DNA of 64,000 bases from UBA6898 sp964463135 (GCA_964463135.1 CAYXBA010000013.1:1-64000); one strand, 5' to 3'; counted from the first letter of the stretch, positions 42,612-52,384 are shown. Notes: generated by a model not told the origin, from the letters alone. Numbers and translations are program-made.

Positions 42612-45014
42612 ATGGAAGATAAAAAGACCGGCAGTGATGCAACGTACACAGCAGATGACATAAAAATACTCAAAGGCCTCAGTGCTGTAAGAAAGAGGCC
42701 TGCCATGTATATTGGCTCGACAGGGCCGGATGGCCTGCATCATCTCGTATATGAAGCTGTTGACAACAGCGTTGATGAATCTCTCGCAGGGTATTGCAGC
42801 AATATTGACATAATCCTTCATCATGACAACAGCTGCACGGTTACGGATGACGGCAGAGGGATTCCTACCGGAGCCCATCCCGGCGATACCGAAGGCCGGA
42901 CCGCGGCAGAGGTGGTGCTTACGGAACTCCACGCAGGCGGCAAGTTCGAGTCGTCAGCATATAAGATATCGGGCGGACTCCATGGGGTCGGTATATCTGT
43001 TGTGAATGCACTTTCAGAATGGCTTGAGGTCGAGATCAAACAGAACGGCCAGGTCTTTCAGATGCGGTTCGAACAGGGGAGACCGACCGGTCCGTTGACG
43101 GTTGTCGGAAAGACGAAGTCACGGGGCACAAAAGTGACGTTCAAACCTGACCCTGACATATTCAGGGAGACCATTGATTTCAGTTACGATGTCTTGTCGC
43201 AGAGGCTGAGGGAGCTGGCTTTCCTGAACCGGGGACTCAAGATAACGATCCTGGATGAACGTGCTGACAAGAACCAGGAATTTTATTATGAGGGCGGCAT
43301 CGTTTCCTTTGTTGAGCATCTGAACAAGAACAAGACCTCACTGCATCCGAAGCCCGTGTACATATCAGGCGAAAAAGACGGTATATTCGCTGAGGTTGCA
43401 CTGCAATATAATGACAGCTATTCTGAAACCATCTTTACCTTTGCCAATAATATCAATACGAGAGAGGGCGGAACGCACCTGATCGGCTTTAAATCCGCGC
43501 TGACCAGAACAGCGAACAGCTATGCCAGCGCGTCCGGCATCTTAAAGAATGGCAAGGACAGCGTATCCGGGGATGATATACGCGAAGGCCTGACAGCGGT
43601 TATAAGCGTCAAACTGCCGAATCCGCAGTTCGAGGGTCAGACCAAGATGAAGCTCGGCAACAGCGAAGCCAAGGGTATTGTCGAATCTATTGTGAATGAT
43701 GCCCTCTCAACGTATTTTGAAGAGAACCCTTCCATTGCAAAGAAGATCATCGAAAAAGCGGTCCAGGCGGCCCGCGCTCGAGAGGCGGCCAGAAAGGCCC
43801 GCGAGTTGACACGGCGGAAGGGGGCGCTCGAAGATACCGGTTTGCCGGGCAAACTTGCCGACTGTTCTGAAAAGGACCCTGCCTTAAGCGAGATCTTCAT
43901 TGTTGAGGGAGATTCAGCAGGGGGTTCCGCAAAACAGGGCCGGGACAGAAGGGCGCAGGCCATCCTCCCGCTCAGAGGCAAGATCCTGAATGTTGAAAAG
44001 GCGCGTTTTGATAAAATGCTGGCCTCAGAAGAGATACGTATCCTTATCACCGCACTCGGCACCAGCATCGGAGCAGGAGATTTTGATATCAACAAGATCC
44101 GGTACCATAAGGTTGTCCTGATGACTGACGCTGACGTGGATGGCGCACATATTAGGACTCTTCTTCTGACCTTCTTTTACCGCCAGATGCCGGAGGTAAT
44201 AGAAAAAGGATACCTCTATATTGCTCAGCCGCCGCTCTTTAAAGTGAAGAAGGGCAGGACAGAGAAATATATCCAGAACGAGCAGGAGATGCAGAACATG
44301 CTCCTGGAGCTTGCTTCAGAGGATCTCGCCCTTTCTCTCAAGGGCCAGGAAGTGAAGGGCAAGGCACTCATGGCCTTCCTGAAGAAGCTTGCCAGCTATG
44401 AACGCCTGATCGAGTGGTTCGAAAGACGAAGAAAGGAACCGCAGGTCCTCCGCTTTCTGCTTAAAGAAGCTACGACCAAGGCGCTGCTCAAGGACAAGGC
44501 GCAGCTTAAGGAACTGCTGAATAAAATGAAGGCCGAAGTCCCGGACATTGCGATCGGCGAGCTGTATCCGGATGAAGAGCATGGCGGATTTGGTGTACTG
44601 ATAACGCGCCAGAACTATAAGGTGTCTCTTGAAGAGAAGCTCCTGCTTTCACCGGAATACCGCGAACTTGAAGCCCTGCATAGCACGATCAAAGAATTGG
44701 GGAACGCTCCCTTCAGGGTGACAACGAAAGACGGGCAGCGCGACATCGCGTCCACAACGGAGTTGTATCAGCATGTTTTTGAAGCTGCCCGGAAAGGGTT
44801 GAGCATCCAGCGGTACAAGGGACTTGGCGAGATGAACCCGCAGCAGCTCTGGGAGACTACCATGGACCCGGAAAAAAGAACGCTGCTTCAGGTCAGCATC
44901 GAAGACAGCGTGATGGCTGACGAGATCTTCACGATCCTTATGGGTGATCAGGTCGAGCCGAGAAAGGACTTTATTGTTAAACATGCGCTGGAGGCAAGAA
45001 ATATTGATATTTAA
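42612..45014 (+). CDS. gyrB: DNA gyrase subunit B
   Basis: 800 residues. GHKL ATPase (EAVDNSVDESLAGYC, DDGRGIPTG, GLHGVGISVVNALS), transducer, TOPRIM (IVEGDSAGGSAKQGRDR, DADVDGAHIRTLL) and C-terminal GyrB motif (QRYKGLGEMNPQQLWETTM). With GyrA it introduces negative supercoils. Its 3' end overlaps the start of a small lipoprotein gene. Confidence 0.98.
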   Translation: MEDKKTGSDATYTADDIKILKGLSAVRKRPAMYIGSTGPDGLHHLVYEAVDNSVDESLAGYCSNIDIILHHDNSCTVTDDGRGIPTGAHPGDTEGRTAAEVVLTELHAGGKFESSAYKISGGLHGVGISVVNALSEWLEVEIKQNGQVFQMRFEQGRPTGPLTVVGKTKSRGTKVTFKPDPDIFRETIDFSYDVLSQRLRELAFLNRGLKITILDERADKNQEFYYEGGIVSFVEHLNKNKTSLHPKPVYISGEKDGIFAEVALQYNDSYSETIFTFANNINTREGGTHLIGFKSALTRTANSYASASGILKNGKDSVSGDDIREGLTAVISVKLPNPQFEGQTKMKLGNSEAKGIVESIVNDALSTYFEENPSIAKKIIEKAVQAARAREAARKARELTRRKGALEDTGLPGKLADCSEKDPALSEIFIVEGDSAGGSAKQGRDRRAQAILPLRGKILNVEKARFDKMLASEEIRILITALGTSIGAGDFDINKIRYHKVVLMTDADVDGAHIRTLLLTFFYRQMPEVIEKGYLYIAQPPLFKVKKGRTEKYIQNEQEMQNMLLELASEDLALSLKGQEVKGKALMAFLKKLASYERLIEWFERRRKEPQVLRFLLKEATTKALLKDKAQLKELLNKMKAEVPDIAIGELYPDEEHGGFGVLITRQNYKVSLEEKLLLSPEYRELEALHSTIKELGNAPFRVTTKDGQRDIASTTELYQHVFEAARKGLSIQRYKGLGEMNPQQLWETTMDPEKRTLLQVSIEDSVMADEIFTILMGDQVEPRKDFIVKHALEARNIDI

Positions 45015-45531
45015 GCGACTTAAGACCTTTGTTGTCGGCTCGATCGCGCTTCTCGCCGCACTGATGCTACAGGCATGTTCCCCGGGGAAGGCTCTGAGGA
45101 CAGACAGTGCGTTGGGCGGCGATATGCCGGGAACCTATACCCTTATTCTTTATGGCGGCAATTATGGTGATGATCTTGAGACAATAGCGCTGCTGGATAA
45201 AGAGGGCGACCGGTACACTCTTGAACCCTATGCGCCCGACTTTGTTTTCAGATCAAAGAAGGGCATGACTGCTGAGAATGCACTCCGGGAGGCAGAGGCG
45301 TTCATTCATGCGCATCCGGAGTCTCATAGCGAACGGTTTCTTAGCATCAGAGATGAAAACGGGGGGATCATCGGCTATGAGCTCAGGCCGCTGTACCTTC
45401 CCATTACGTTTGGAACAGACGATGTCCTTGATGTTAATTACCGGCTGAAAGAGGACAGGGTTCTTGTCTTCATAAAGCTGAAGTACTTTCTGGAGAAGAG
45501 AAACAGGGATTTTGATCGCGATCAACAGTAG
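45004..45531 (+). CDS. Small lipoprotein between gyrB and gyrA
   Basis: 175 residues from TTG 45004, chosen because GGAGG lies 9 nt upstream (44990-44994) and it gives a compact lipoprotein signal (IFKRLKTFVVGSIALLAALMLQAC). An ATG at 44983 in frame is an alternative. The mature protein has no recognised domain. It overlaps gyrB by 11 nt and is presumably cotranscribed. Related function to gyrase is not implied. Confidence 0.7.
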   Translation: MIFKRLKTFVVGSIALLAALMLQACSPGKALRTDSALGGDMPGTYTLILYGGNYGDDLETIALLDKEGDRYTLEPYAPDFVFRSKKGMTAENALREAEAFIHAHPESHSERFLSIRDENGGIIGYELRPLYLPITFGTDDVLDVNYRLKEDRVLVFIKLKYFLEKRNRDFDRDQQ

Positions 45532-45591
45532 CGAGTGAACAATATGTCAGAAGCAGGCGCCTGCAGGCAAAGGAGAAAGGATTAGGAAAAT

Positions 45592-47997
45592 ATGTCAAAA
45601 CTGCCAATAAATATCGAAGAAGAGATGAAGGTCAGTTACCTTGATTACGCGATGAGCGTGATCATAGGCAGGGCGCTGCCCGAGGTCAGAGACGGCCTGA
45701 AGCCCGTACAAAGAAGAATACTATACGCCATGTTCCGGGAGGGGCTGCTGCCGAACAAGAAATATTCGAAGAGTGCTGGTGTCGTTGGCGAAGTGCTCAA
45801 GAAATATCATCCTCACGGTGACACCGCTGTTTATGATGCCATGGTGAGGCTTGCACAGGACTTTAATCTGCGGTACATGCTGGTTGACGGGCAGGGTAAT
45901 TTCGGGTCCATTGACGGAGACCGGGCAGCAGCATACCGGTACACCGAGGCAAGAATGGCAAAGATCTCGGAAGAGCTCCTTGCTGATATTGACAAGGAGA
46001 CGGTCGATTTCATAGCGAACTTTGATGAGACAACGTTAGAGCCAAAAGTGCTGCCGTCAAAGATTCCGAACCTCATTATTAACGGTGCTGCCGGAATAGC
46101 TGTCGGTATGGCGACGAACATCCCGCCGCATAACCTCGGCGAGGTCATCGACGGCCTGGTGATGCTGCTTGATAACCCCGACACGACGGTGGAACAGCTC
46201 ATGACAGTCATCAAGGGGCCTGATTTTCCGACCGGCGGGTTTATTTACGGTACTGCCGGCATCAGGGATGCGTACGCAACCGGCAGAGGGTTGGTCAGGA
46301 TCAGGGCAAAGGCCAAAATAGAGAAGGAACACGGCGGCATAGAGAGCATCATTATCACCGAGATGCCCTATCAGGTGAACAAGGCACGGCTTATCGAGAA
46401 GATGGCGGCACTCGTAAGAGAGAAACAGATAGAAGATATCTCTGATATCCGGGATGAATCTGACCGGGACGGCATCAGGGTGGTCATTGTGCTGAAGAGG
46501 AGCGCTATGGCAGAGGTTGTGCTGAATAACCTCTATAAGCATACGCAGATGCAGACGACCTTCGGTATCATCATGCTTGCCATAGTCAGTGGCCAGCCCC
46601 GCGTGCTCAGCCTTAAGGCCATGCTCGGCCACTTTATCCAGCACCGGCGCGACGTGATTATGAGAAGGACCCGGTTCGAGCTGAGAAAGGCACAGGAGCG
46701 GGCCCATATTCTGGAAGGTCTCAAGATAGCGCTTGATCATCTTGATCAGATCATTGCGCTGATCAGGTCATCAAAGAATCCTGAGGAGGCTAAGAGCGGC
46801 CTGATGACGGGCTATCAGCTTTCCGAGCTCCAGGCGCAGGCTATTCTTGAGATGAGACTGCAGAGACTTACCGGTCTTGAACGCGACAAGATCGTCAATG
46901 AGTATAAGGACGTATTGAAAGAGATCGCGAAACTCAAGGCAATCCTCGAAAGCGACAAACTGGTATCAAAGATCATCAGAGATGAGTTCCTTGAGATCAG
47001 GGAGAAATATACTGACGAAAGAAGGACCGAGATAACCGAGGATACGGGTGAGATATCCATAGAGGATCTCATTTCTGAGGAGGAGATGGTCATTACGCTC
47101 TCTCATACCGGGTACATAAAGCGGAATCCGCTGAGCGCGTACCGGAGTCAGCGCCGCGGCGGCACGGGCGGCATGAGTATGGAGACGAAGGAAGAAGATT
47201 TTGTGGAGCAGCTTTTTATCGGGTCTACGCATGACTATATGCTCTTCTTTACGAACTTTGGCAGACTGTATTGGCTCAAGACCTATCAACTGCCGGAGGC
47301 TGGCAGGACAGCAAAGGGAAAGGCGATGATAAACCTGCTGCAGCTTTCCGAAGGAGAGCGGGTCTCAACAGCGCTGCCTGTCCGTGATTTCAAGGACGGG
47401 TATCTTGTCATGTTCACCAAGAACGGGACAGTAAAAAAGACCTTACTTACAGCATACAGCAACCCGAGGGCGAAGGGCATTATCGCGATAACGCTCGATG
47501 AGGGTGACGAACTGATCGATGTCAGAAAGACGAATGGAAACAATGACCTGATAATCGGGACACGTAACGGTCTCTCCATAAAATTCAATGAGGAAGATGT
47601 CAGAGAGACAGGCCGCACAGCACGGGGAGTGCGCGGCATACGCCTGATGAAAGGTGATGAGGTGGTTGCGGCCGAAGTTGCGGAAGAGAAGACCGCCATT
47701 TTGACTGTTGCAGAGAATGGTTTTGGGAAAAGGACAAAGATAGAAGACTATCCGCTCCAGGCCAGGGGTGGCAAAGGGGTCATATCCATAAAGCTCACGG
47801 AGAAGGGCGGAAAGGTGGTCGGTCTTCTTCAGGTGAGGGATGAGGACGAGGTGGTTATGGTTACCGGGGCTGGCAAGCTCATAAGAACAGCAGCGGAGAA
47901 CATTTCGATCCACGGCAGAAATACCCAGGGTGTCACACTCATGAAAACTGCCGATGAAAAGATATCCAGCATAGCAAAGGTTGTTGAGAAGGTTTAG
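45592..47997 (+). CDS. gyrA: DNA gyrase subunit A
   Basis: 801 residues. N-terminal breakage-reunion domain (YLDYAMSVIIGRALPEVRDGLKPVQRRILYAM in adjoining parts; catalytic Tyr in AAAYRYTEARM), a coiled tower, and six C-terminal beta-propeller blades with the GyrA box QRRGGTGG near residue 521. The GyrA box favours gyrase over topoisomerase IV. It pairs with the nearby gyrB. Confidence 0.97.
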   Translation: MSKLPINIEEEMKVSYLDYAMSVIIGRALPEVRDGLKPVQRRILYAMFREGLLPNKKYSKSAGVVGEVLKKYHPHGDTAVYDAMVRLAQDFNLRYMLVDGQGNFGSIDGDRAAAYRYTEARMAKISEELLADIDKETVDFIANFDETTLEPKVLPSKIPNLIINGAAGIAVGMATNIPPHNLGEVIDGLVMLLDNPDTTVEQLMTVIKGPDFPTGGFIYGTAGIRDAYATGRGLVRIRAKAKIEKEHGGIESIIITEMPYQVNKARLIEKMAALVREKQIEDISDIRDESDRDGIRVVIVLKRSAMAEVVLNNLYKHTQMQTTFGIIMLAIVSGQPRVLSLKAMLGHFIQHRRDVIMRRTRFELRKAQERAHILEGLKIALDHLDQIIALIRSSKNPEEAKSGLMTGYQLSELQAQAILEMRLQRLTGLERDKIVNEYKDVLKEIAKLKAILESDKLVSKIIRDEFLEIREKYTDERRTEITEDTGEISIEDLISEEEMVITLSHTGYIKRNPLSAYRSQRRGGTGGMSMETKEEDFVEQLFIGSTHDYMLFFTNFGRLYWLKTYQLPEAGRTAKGKAMINLLQLSEGERVSTALPVRDFKDGYLVMFTKNGTVKKTLLTAYSNPRAKGIIAITLDEGDELIDVRKTNGNNDLIIGTRNGLSIKFNEEDVRETGRTARGVRGIRLMKGDEVVAAEVAEEKTAILTVAENGFGKRTKIEDYPLQARGGKGVISIKLTEKGGKVVGLLQVRDEDEVVMVTGAGKLIRTAAENISIHGRNTQGVTLMKTADEKISSIAKVVEKV

Positions 47998-48056
47998 CCG
48001 CGCAGTGGCGGTCAGCGGCCGAGCAGCTAAATTTATCAGGGTCGTTGATACCGAAT

Positions 48057-48683
48057 ATGAATGAAGCATCTGATCTTTTAATGAAAGGCCTTGACCTCCT
48101 TCGGATTCCCTATTCCGGAGCGCAGATCGAGGCCTTTTCTCTCTATCTCACTGAACTCAGGAAATGGAACAGGGCCTATAGCCTCACAGCCCTGAAAACG
48201 GATTCCGATATCGTAATAAAACATTTTCTTGATTCGCTCCTCTTTCTGAAGGTCCTTTCTCCCCATGTCAGGAGTATCGCGGATGTGGGGAGCGGCGCCG
48301 GATTCCCCGGTCTCCCCCTGAAGATCATGCGGCCTGATATTACCGTTGTTTTGATCGAGCCTGTGCAGAAAAAGGCCCTGTTCCTTGAACATATGCAGAG
48401 GCAGCTGAGGGTCAGCGGTCTGTCTGTGCGGAATTCCAGGATTGAGGATATTCATGATCTTCGGGTCGATGCAGCAGTTACCAGGGCCCTGTTCAGCGTG
48501 GGTGAGTTCATAAACAGGGCGGACAGGATACTGGAGGCACGGGGTGTTCTGATTCTCAGCAAAGGGCCGAAACTGGAAGAGGAACTGAGAGGTCTTGAAT
48601 CCTTGCCCATAACGAGGGAAGAGATTGTCCTGCCGTTTGAAAAGAGCATCAGAAATCTCGTTGTTGTTCAAAAAGCACGCTGA
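48057..48683 (+). CDS. rsmG: 16S rRNA m7G527 methyltransferase
   Basis: 208 residues from ATG 48057; a TTG at 48045 is possible. The RsmG/GidB pattern is clear: WNRAYSLTALK, HFLDSL, then the SAM site IADVGSGAGFPGLPLKI and VTRALFSVGEFI. It methylates G527 of 16S rRNA. mnmG, its frequent partner, is not adjacent. Confidence 0.93.
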   Translation: MNEASDLLMKGLDLLRIPYSGAQIEAFSLYLTELRKWNRAYSLTALKTDSDIVIKHFLDSLLFLKVLSPHVRSIADVGSGAGFPGLPLKIMRPDITVVLIEPVQKKALFLEHMQRQLRVSGLSVRNSRIEDIHDLRVDAAVTRALFSVGEFINRADRILEARGVLILSKGPKLEEELRGLESLPITREEIVLPFEKSIRNLVVVQKAR

Positions 48684-48728
48684 AATGAGAGCGGCCAATG
48701 CTCGGGATTTGTATTATAATAGGGCATC

Positions 48729-49319
48729 ATGAGAATAACGCCGATAGATATTGAAACAAGGCGCTTTCCGATGAAGTTCAGGGGATTTCATCCTGAAGAG
48801 GTCTCGAGTTTCCTTGAGCAGATCCGGGAAGAGCTTGAAGATCTGCTGAGGGAGAATGCGGCGCTTAAGGAGCAGATCCATCGGGCCGATACGGAGATAG
48901 AGCGGTTTTGGGAGATGCAGGAACTTCTGAGCAGGACACTGCAGGACGCCCATCAGATGTCAGAGGAATATAAGGTCCATGCACGAAGAGAGGTGGATGA
49001 CCTTTTGGAAAAGGCCGAGGAAAAGGTCCGGGATATGCTCGGCGAGGCTCGTGAAAAAGCCCTTCAGATCAATGAGGAGGTCGAAGAGCTTAAGATGATG
49101 CGGAAAGAGTTTGATCGCGGCATACGAAATGTTCTCAGCCGTCTTATGACCGTTGTAACAGAAGAAAAAGTGTTTCAGGAGGTTATCTGCACGGATGAAG
49201 CCGGTCCCGAGATGAGTTCAGCGGCCCAGGATGAAGAGGAGTCAACGGCTGAAGAGCAGATAAGCGTAATAGAAGGCCATGGAGGAGAAGAAAGCAGCGA
49301 CGAGGCCGAGCAGTATTGA
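48729..49319 (+). CDS. DivIVA-domain coiled-coil protein
   Basis: 196 residues. The N-terminal DivIVA motif (ITPIDIETRRFPMKFRGFHPEEVSSFLEQI in adjoining parts) is followed by a long coiled coil (about 30-135) and an acidic C-terminal tail. DivIVA-type proteins bind curved membrane and recruit polarity or division factors; a comparable role is inferred. Its 3' end overlaps the convergent small gene at 49242 by 78 nt. Confidence 0.85.
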   Translation: MRITPIDIETRRFPMKFRGFHPEEVSSFLEQIREELEDLLRENAALKEQIHRADTEIERFWEMQELLSRTLQDAHQMSEEYKVHARREVDDLLEKAEEKVRDMLGEAREKALQINEEVEELKMMRKEFDRGIRNVLSRLMTVVTEEKVFQEVICTDEAGPEMSSAAQDEEESTAEEQISVIEGHGGEESSDEAEQY

Positions 49320-49436
49320 TATCATACCCTTTACCTGTTTCCCGGTCCTGAATTCGAAATATGCCTTTGGAAAGAGTGTCAGGACGCCAAAAAGCAGCAT
49401 CAGGCCTACCAGTATCTGGGTAATTCCCCTAACCAT
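49242..49436 (-). CDS. Small two-helix membrane protein
   Basis: 64 residues with two hydrophobic segments (about 6-25 and 37-58) separated by a basic loop. A good ribosome binding site (AAAGGA) lies 8 nt before the ATG, inside the end of the upstream gene, so it is the third gene of a minus-strand operon. The convergent overlap with the divIVA-like tail is unusual, but the hydrophobic pattern supports a real gene. Confidence 0.6.
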   Translation of the reverse strand: MVRGITQILVGLMLLFGVLTLFPKAYFEFRTGKQVKGMISILLGLVAAFFSSMAFYYAYLLFSR

Positions 49437-49438
49437 GG

Positions 49439-50077
49439 TTATATCCTTTCAAGCGGACATGCTGAACAGCAAGGCCTGGGTCTGCAGAAATCTTTAGCAA
49501 GCCTGACCAAAAGCGCATGGTATTCATTGAAGAGCGGTACATCCTTTCTCAGTTTTTCATGAAACAGGTTCTGATAGGTTTCATAGGATTCGTCATGATG
49601 CAGAATAGTATGCCTTGACAATATCCTTTTTGTATAGGCATCGATAACAAAAATCGGTTTTTCAAGAGCATACAGGATTATAGAGTCTGCTGTTTCAGGG
49701 CCGATGCCGTTTATTGAAAGAAGCTTCTTTCTCATTACAAACGGGTCTTCTTTTGCCATTCGCTTCATGCTTCCCTGATATTCCTGCATCAAGTAGTCAA
49801 CAAAGTTCTTTAACCGGGCGGTCTTTACGTTGTAATACCCGGTCGGCCGAATGCAATCCGCCAGTTCGGCTGGCGGGACAGCATAAAGGGCTTTTGCCGA
49901 AAGGGCTCCAGCATGTTTAAGATTTTTTATGGCTTTCTCAACATTTGACCAGTTGGTATTTTGGGTTAAAATTGCCCCTACGGCAACCTCAAAAGGACTG
50001 TCTCCCGGCCACCAGTGCTGCGGCCCGAAGGCCCTCAGGAGCCGGGTATAAATGGTTTCGAGTATATCAGGCTTCAT
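49439..50077 (-). CDS. Endonuclease III-related HhH-GPD DNA glycosylase (COG2231-like)
   Basis: 212 residues from ATG 50077, which overlaps the upstream gene by 11 nt. HhH-GPD fold with WWPGDSPFEVAVGAILTQNTNW, the hairpin SINGIGPETADSIIL and the catalytic Asp in VIDAYTKRI. The Lys found in bifunctional Nth (GxGxKTA) is Glu here, so it is probably a monofunctional glycosylase as in MagIII-type enzymes. C-terminal Cys residues (CRPRPCCSAC) suggest a variant [4Fe-4S] cluster with one usual ligand displaced. Confidence 0.85.
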   Translation of the reverse strand: MKPDILETIYTRLLRAFGPQHWWPGDSPFEVAVGAILTQNTNWSNVEKAIKNLKHAGALSAKALYAVPPAELADCIRPTGYYNVKTARLKNFVDYLMQEYQGSMKRMAKEDPFVMRKKLLSINGIGPETADSIILYALEKPIFVIDAYTKRILSRHTILHHDESYETYQNLFHEKLRKDVPLFNEYHALLVRLAKDFCRPRPCCSACPLERI

Positions 50078-50486
50078 CTTTTGATATTCGGGAGCGGAGG
50101 ACTTTCTTTTCCGATACCAGTCTTTTCTGGGCCAGCATCTTTTCCTTTGAGCGTTTCGACCGCTTTCTCTTCTGTCTCCTGAGCTTCTCAATGCGCTGCT
50201 GTTCAGCGCTTTCCTTTCCCTTGACCAGTTCGTCGATCTTCTTTATGAGGAGAAGCCGGGCACGATAGCGGTTTAATGCCTGGGATCGGCCTTCCTGGCA
50301 CTTGACCTCTATACCGGTCGGCAGGTGCTTGAGATACACGCAGGTTGAGGTCTTGTTCAGATGCTGGCCGCCTTTGCCGCCCGAGCGGATAAAGGACTCC
50401 TCGATATCCGTTTCGCGGATATGAAGCGCTTCCATTTGTTCCTTCAGGCCCTTTTCTTTTACAGCGGTAACGGGAAATATGGTCAT
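50067..50486 (-). CDS. Release-factor-like GGQ protein, putative ribosome rescue factor
   Basis: 139 residues from ATG 50486. It contains a class I release factor catalytic domain (RSGGKGGQHLNKTSTCVYLKH) but no stop-codon recognition domain. It ends in a strongly basic tail (RRQKRKRSKRSKEK) like those that enter the empty mRNA channel in ArfB/YaeJ-type or C12orf65-type proteins. It probably hydrolyses peptidyl-tRNA on stalled ribosomes. First gene of the three-gene minus operon. Confidence 0.82.
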   Translation of the reverse strand: MTIFPVTAVKEKGLKEQMEALHIRETDIEESFIRSGGKGGQHLNKTSTCVYLKHLPTGIEVKCQEGRSQALNRYRARLLLIKKIDELVKGKESAEQQRIEKLRRQKRKRSKRSKEKMLAQKRLVSEKKVLRSRISKDEA

Positions 50487-50680
50487 AGAGAATACTATAC
50501 CACCTTTATTGCTCAAATTTTGGTGGCTACAGGCTGATTTCGGGGGCCGAAATGCCCGATCTATCTATGTTATAATACTGTGTAATGTCAGGAAGGGCTT
50601 GCCTTGACAGAATTACCCAGGCTTGTGCGGCCAGTATCTGCGGAGCTCCCTTCAGTATCGGAAAATCATAAGGAGAAGCC

Positions 50681-51034
50681 ATGAAGAAGATCTTGAGAGT
50701 CGTATGCGTCGTATCCTGCATGCTTGCAGCAGCAGGATTGTCAGGGGCGGCTGATACTAAGCCTGCAGCGAAAAAAGCACCAGCAGCGGCAGCGTCACAC
50801 GCAGAACCTGCAGGTCCGTCGGGTAAGGTTGTTGATACCATGGACAGCGCGGGATATACGTATGTTCAGCTGGAGCAGGGAGGAAAGAAGACCTGGGTGG
50901 CTGTTCCGCAGATGAAAATAACAAAAGGCAAGACCATGACCTTTCGTCCGGGCATGGAGATGAAGAATTTTGAGAGCAAAACGCTCAAAAGGAAGTTTGA
51001 CACCATCATATTTTCCGACGGCGTTGCCAAGTAG
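50681..51034 (+). CDS. Small secreted protein, NrfJ-like
   Basis: 117 residues. A signal peptide (VVCVVSCMLAAAGLSGAA) is followed by a Lys/Ala/Pro-rich linker. The remaining domain SGKVVDTMDSAGYTYVQLEQ...KKTWVAVPQ resembles the OB-like fold of NrfJ, which is found with nitrite reductase maturation genes. Its role here is unknown; the cytochrome clusters make a periplasmic metal or haem-related role plausible. A ribosome binding site (AAGGAGA) precedes it. Confidence 0.72.
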   Translation: MKKILRVVCVVSCMLAAAGLSGAADTKPAAKKAPAAAASHAEPAGPSGKVVDTMDSAGYTYVQLEQGGKKTWVAVPQMKITKGKTMTFRPGMEMKNFESKTLKRKFDTIIFSDGVAK

Positions 51035-51054
51035 ACTGCCGGAGCATATTTTTC

Positions 51055-52320
51055 ATGCTTGACGCACGGTTTGTCAGGGAGAATGTTGAGTCGGTCCGTG
51101 AGGGCCTGAAAAAGCGGGGATATGAATTTCCCCTTGCAGCATTCCTTTCTATCGACGAAAAGAGGATGGCGGCACTCCGTGAAACAGAGGAACTCAGGAA
51201 CCGTCGTAATGTTGTTTCTGAGGAAATAGGGAGGCTGAAACGCCAAAAGGAAGATTCTTCTGTTCAGCTCGCTGAGATGAAGGGTGTTTCGGATAAGCTG
51301 AAAGACTTGGATGAGCGGCTCAAGGACCTTGAAGCAGAGACCAGAGCCCTTCTTCTGACCATACCCAATATCCCGGACGAATCCGTGCCTGTTGGCAGGG
51401 ATGAGAACGAGAATATCGAGATCAGAAAATGGGGCGCAATCCGCCAGTTTGATTTTGTACCGCTGAACCACTGGGATATAGCAGAGCCCCTTGATATTAT
51501 TGACTTCGAAAGAGGGGCCAAGATATCAGGGGCCCGTTTTTCTGTCATGAAGGCTGCCGGTGCCAGGCTCGAGCGCTCTCTCATGAATTTCATGCTCGAT
51601 ACCCATACGGGCACGGGATACAAGGAGATCTTTCCTCCTATTCTCGTGAATAGGGAAAGCATGACCGGCACTGGTCAGCTGCCGAAGTTCGAGGCTGAAC
51701 TTTTCAGGATAGCAGATCCTGAATTTTACCTCATTCCTACTGCAGAGGTGCCGGTGACCAATATTCATCGCGATGAGATCCTTCAGGAGTCAGACCTGCC
51801 GATCTACTATACGGCGTACACGCCCTGCTTCAGGAGAGAGGCCGGTTCCCATGGCAAAGATACGAGGGGTCTTATACGGCAGCATCAGTTCAACAAGGTT
51901 GAACTGGTCAAGTTCGTGAAGCCGGAAGATTCCTTCGACGAGCTTGAAAAACTGACAAGCAATGCCGAAGGGATACTGCAGGCCCTGGAGCTTCCGTACA
52001 GGGTTGTAGCCTTATGTTCAGGTGATCTGGGCTTTTCTGCTGCAAAGACCTATGATATTGAGGTTTGGCTTCCCGGCCAGAACAGGTACAGGGAAATATC
52101 GTCCTGCTCAAACTTTGTTGATTTCCAGGCGCGCAGGGCAGGCATCCGTTTCAGGCGCGAGGGCAAGAAGGGCACCGAGTTCGTGCATACGCTCAACGGT
52201 TCCGGCCTCGCGATTGGAAGGACTCTTGTCGCTATACTCGAAAATTATCAGCAGAAGGACGGGTCAGTAATTGTACCTGAGGCGCTGCGGTCATATATGG
52301 GGATCGACCGGATCGGGTAA
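51055..52320 (+). CDS. serS: Seryl-tRNA synthetase
   Basis: 421 residues. The N-terminal tRNA-binding coiled coil (about 30-105) precedes the class II core with motif 2 (TPCFRREAGSHGKDTRGLIR) and motif 3 (GSGLAIGRTLVAILENYQ). It charges tRNA-Ser. The gene starts 20 nt after the NrfJ-like gene and ends before a strong terminator. Confidence 0.97.
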   Translation: MLDARFVRENVESVREGLKKRGYEFPLAAFLSIDEKRMAALRETEELRNRRNVVSEEIGRLKRQKEDSSVQLAEMKGVSDKLKDLDERLKDLEAETRALLLTIPNIPDESVPVGRDENENIEIRKWGAIRQFDFVPLNHWDIAEPLDIIDFERGAKISGARFSVMKAAGARLERSLMNFMLDTHTGTGYKEIFPPILVNRESMTGTGQLPKFEAELFRIADPEFYLIPTAEVPVTNIHRDEILQESDLPIYYTAYTPCFRREAGSHGKDTRGLIRQHQFNKVELVKFVKPEDSFDELEKLTSNAEGILQALELPYRVVALCSGDLGFSAAKTYDIEVWLPGQNRYREISSCSNFVDFQARRAGIRFRREGKKGTEFVHTLNGSGLAIGRTLVAILENYQQKDGSVIVPEALRSYMGIDRIG

Positions 52321-52345
52321 GACGGGGAACGTATTTAAGTGTTAG

Positions 52346-52376
52346 AAGGGGACAGGCAGATAATGCCTGTCCCCTT
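52346..52376. terminator. Strong bidirectional terminator after serS
   Basis: AAGGGGACAGGCA and TGCCTGTCCCCTT pair perfectly over 13 bp around GATAA, followed on the plus strand by GTTTTTAT. It separates serS from the convergent FKBP gene. Confidence 0.9.
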
Positions 52377-52384
52377 GTTTTTAT

